DNA of 64,000 nucleotides from Phallus indusiatus. Taxonomy: Eukaryota; Basidiomycota; Agaricomycetes; Phallales; Phallaceae. Below are positions 62,319 to 64,000 of this stretch, in pieces (the first letter of the stretch is position 1; the number at the start of each line of letters is the position of its first letter). The notes beneath the pieces were generated by a model. That model saw only the letters and a list, made by a program, of their open reading frames with translations, had not been told where the DNA came from and made no database searches. Made by a program: the position numbers and the translations under genes. The stretch is from assembly GCA_027605045.1 (NCBI GenBank), contig JAQFWX010000016.1, forward strand, positions 1,206,051 to 1,270,050, read 5' to 3'.

Positions 62319-64000
62319 ATGTCTTCTTTTCACAACGAACCGCGGGCGACGAAGCGCAAGTTGATCTCGTCGCAAGACGAGGCGGTGAAAAATATTTTAC
62401 GCTCTAAACGATCCCGGAAACCATCAATGCCTTTAGGTTCTCATAAGGTGGCCCATTTGGTCTGTCTTTCCCAATCCGAGGGTCACGAAAAAGGTTCTAT
62501 CGACTTCATTAATTACACACAATGCATTGAAGAGCTGTTTTAGAGCTTCCCATCCGTATGGGTGAACCTTTTGTAGTCGGTCGCAATCAGGCCAAATGGT
62601 AATTGCGTACTAGTATGTTGTCTAACAAATCAGAAATTCTCAGCAAAACTGCCGTAGTTCGTATGTCATTCTGAGTCCGGTGGTTTCCCATGTCCACTTC
62701 AAAATCCATGTGTTCGTTCGTTCAACATTCGACGTTTTTCTTCTGATATATTCCCTATACAGCATTCAGTCGCCCTCGGGTGCTACCTTAGTCGCCTGTC
62801 AGGTCAGCGAGTCTAATCTCTTTGAAGTCAGAGTATTTACTGGCTGTTAGGATCTCTCAACGAATGGCCTTTTATTAAATAATCATTTGATCAAGAGAAC
62901 TTCCGTTATACTTATGCACAACGATGTCATCAAGATTCCACGGTCAGAAGGTATCGAATTAATCCAATCCAATCATAACGTTTCTCAGCCATATCCAGCT
63001 TTCAAATGCGTATATGCGCGTCCTGCGAGTATCTTTCGGAAGAAAACTTTGTTCGATCCAACTCCTCCCAGGGTTCCTATGGATAAAGTAATACAAATAT
63101 CCTCGTTAAAGTGAACCAATTAACAATGTTCTGCAGCAAGTTGGAAATTATATGGTCACTTCGCTAACTTTAGGGAGGTACGACACACTTTCTCGTAATA
63201 CTTTTTCCAATTCACGTGAAATTTGGGACAGCGGGTCCTATGCAGTGGTTAATCTGGCTTATACTTTGAAACCTACTGAGTGTTCAACTGCACTGCTCTA
63301 TCAACAAGCTGCCTGCAAAATGATCAAATTGGGAGGCGGCCCACCAACTGACAAGCTCATGCGAGAGGTCGGACTTCTTCGCGCTCTCAGCCATGTGTGT
63401 AGATTTCACCAGTTCATATCCTTGGATACGTTTTTACAAAATATAATACCTTCCTAGCCCAACATTAATCAGATCTTGGATGTTGTGGTCCAAGAAGACT
63501 TCATGTGAGCATGGCTTTTTTATGGAGGTCCCTGATTCTGATAAAATGGGCTTTGTTGAGGAATTTATTTTTGGAGCTATCGACTGGTGGTGATCTATTT
63601 GCGTACATCACGACTAAAGAAAATGGAAGGATTCACGAAAAAGAAACGAAATATTGCAGTTATCAACTGATGCTAGGTTTGCAGTATCTACACGACAGGA
63701 ATATCTCGCACAGAGGTAAGCCTTCTCCAGAGACTTGATCTCCATTTCCTAAAGTTTCTAGCAGATCTTAAACCCGAGAATATACTTCTGCACACGCCAG
63801 GTCCTTATCCACGTCTTATGATAGCCGATTTCGGTCTTGCTCGTCCTCGCGCGTATGAAGAAACCTTGAATGCTGTTGGTACTATCTGCTACATGCCACC
63901 TGAGGCGATCTTGGCCCTCCAGGCGAAATCTTGCGGCTATGTTGGGATATATGCTGATGCTTGGAGTTTAGGCATGGTGATTTTCGTCATGCTCTGGTTA
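62319..64000 (+). CDS. FHA-domain serine/threonine kinase, Chk2/Rad53-like (3' end cut off)
   Basis: The start at 62319 gives MSSFHNEPRATKRKLISSQD. The FHA domain follows: LPIRMGEPFVVGRNQAK and, after splicing, ATLVACQDLSTNGLLLNNHL, a phospho-threonine-binding core. The kinase domain has a glycine-loop region (LTLGSGSYAVVNLAYTLKP), the ATP lysine in AACKMIKLGGG, then LELSTGGDLFAYIT, HRDLKPEN (completed by an intron at about 63716-63764), IADFGLARP and AVGTICYMPPEA. It matches checkpoint kinases of the Chk2/Rad53/Cds1 group. The gene runs off the right edge in kinase subdomain IX, so the C-terminus is absent. Confidence 0.9.

Overview
The window is a gene-dense piece of a fungal nuclear genome, most likely a mushroom-forming basidiomycete (Agaricomycetes). 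Nearly every gene is cut by many 50-70 nt GT-AG introns with recognisable CTNAY-like branch sites. The gene content also fits: multicopy F-box proteins, fungal AusD-like methyltransferases, fungal P450s, BBE-type oxidases and an Ssu1/Mae1-type transporter. Species cannot be named from the sequence. No rRNA, CRISPR or intact transposon was recognised, and no tRNA is claimed.

Layout. 1-4.5 kb: bifunctional purine enzyme GARS-AIRS (5' end cut by the window edge) and an F-box/LRR protein. 4.8-11.6 kb: a small secondary-metabolism-like locus of three tandem AusD-type methyltransferases transcribed away from a cytochrome P450. 11.6-13.7 kb: empty. 13.7-16.9 kb: an ankyrin plus CCCH zinc-finger protein of extreme low complexity, followed by about 2.2 kb of strand-biased polypyrimidine DNA. 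20.1-28.2 kb: M1 aminopeptidase, SLAC1/TDT-family transporter and GDP-L-fucose synthase, all on the minus strand. 28.3-33.1 kb: an orphan coding-like remnant and a lineage-restricted hypothetical gene. 33.2-37.9 kb: CPSF73/Ysh1 nuclease head-to-head with an F-box protein. 38.5-46.2 kb: an APC permease, then a duplicated FAD-linked oxidase. 47.3-52.9 kb: a CPSF73 relic, a DUF2470/membrane protein, a probably degenerate gene and an F-box-like protein. 53.1-64 kb: a housekeeping block of Rpn5, phosphopantothenate-cysteine ligase, FlaR-like P-loop kinase, a second copy of that kinase with a broken ligase tail, a BuGZ/ZNF207-like protein, Med7 and an FHA-domain Chk2/Rad53-type kinase cut by the right edge.

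The most informative structure is local duplication and decay. (i) The methyltransferases are triplicated, and two share a promoter block. (ii) The FAD oxidase unit is duplicated together with its upstream DNA, and copy 2 has a frameshifted C-terminus. (iii) Copy 2 sits between relics of two genes that are neighbours intact at 30-36 kb (the hypothetical gene and the 5' end of CPSF73), pointing to an old segmental duplication. (iv) The end of the CoA-pathway ligase plus the adjacent P-loop kinase is tandemly duplicated; the kinase stays intact in both copies while the ligase piece is dead. Apart from these, most genes are ordinary eukaryotic housekeeping genes. I found no clearly new molecular system; the duplicated segments and the methyltransferase/P450 locus are the best leads.
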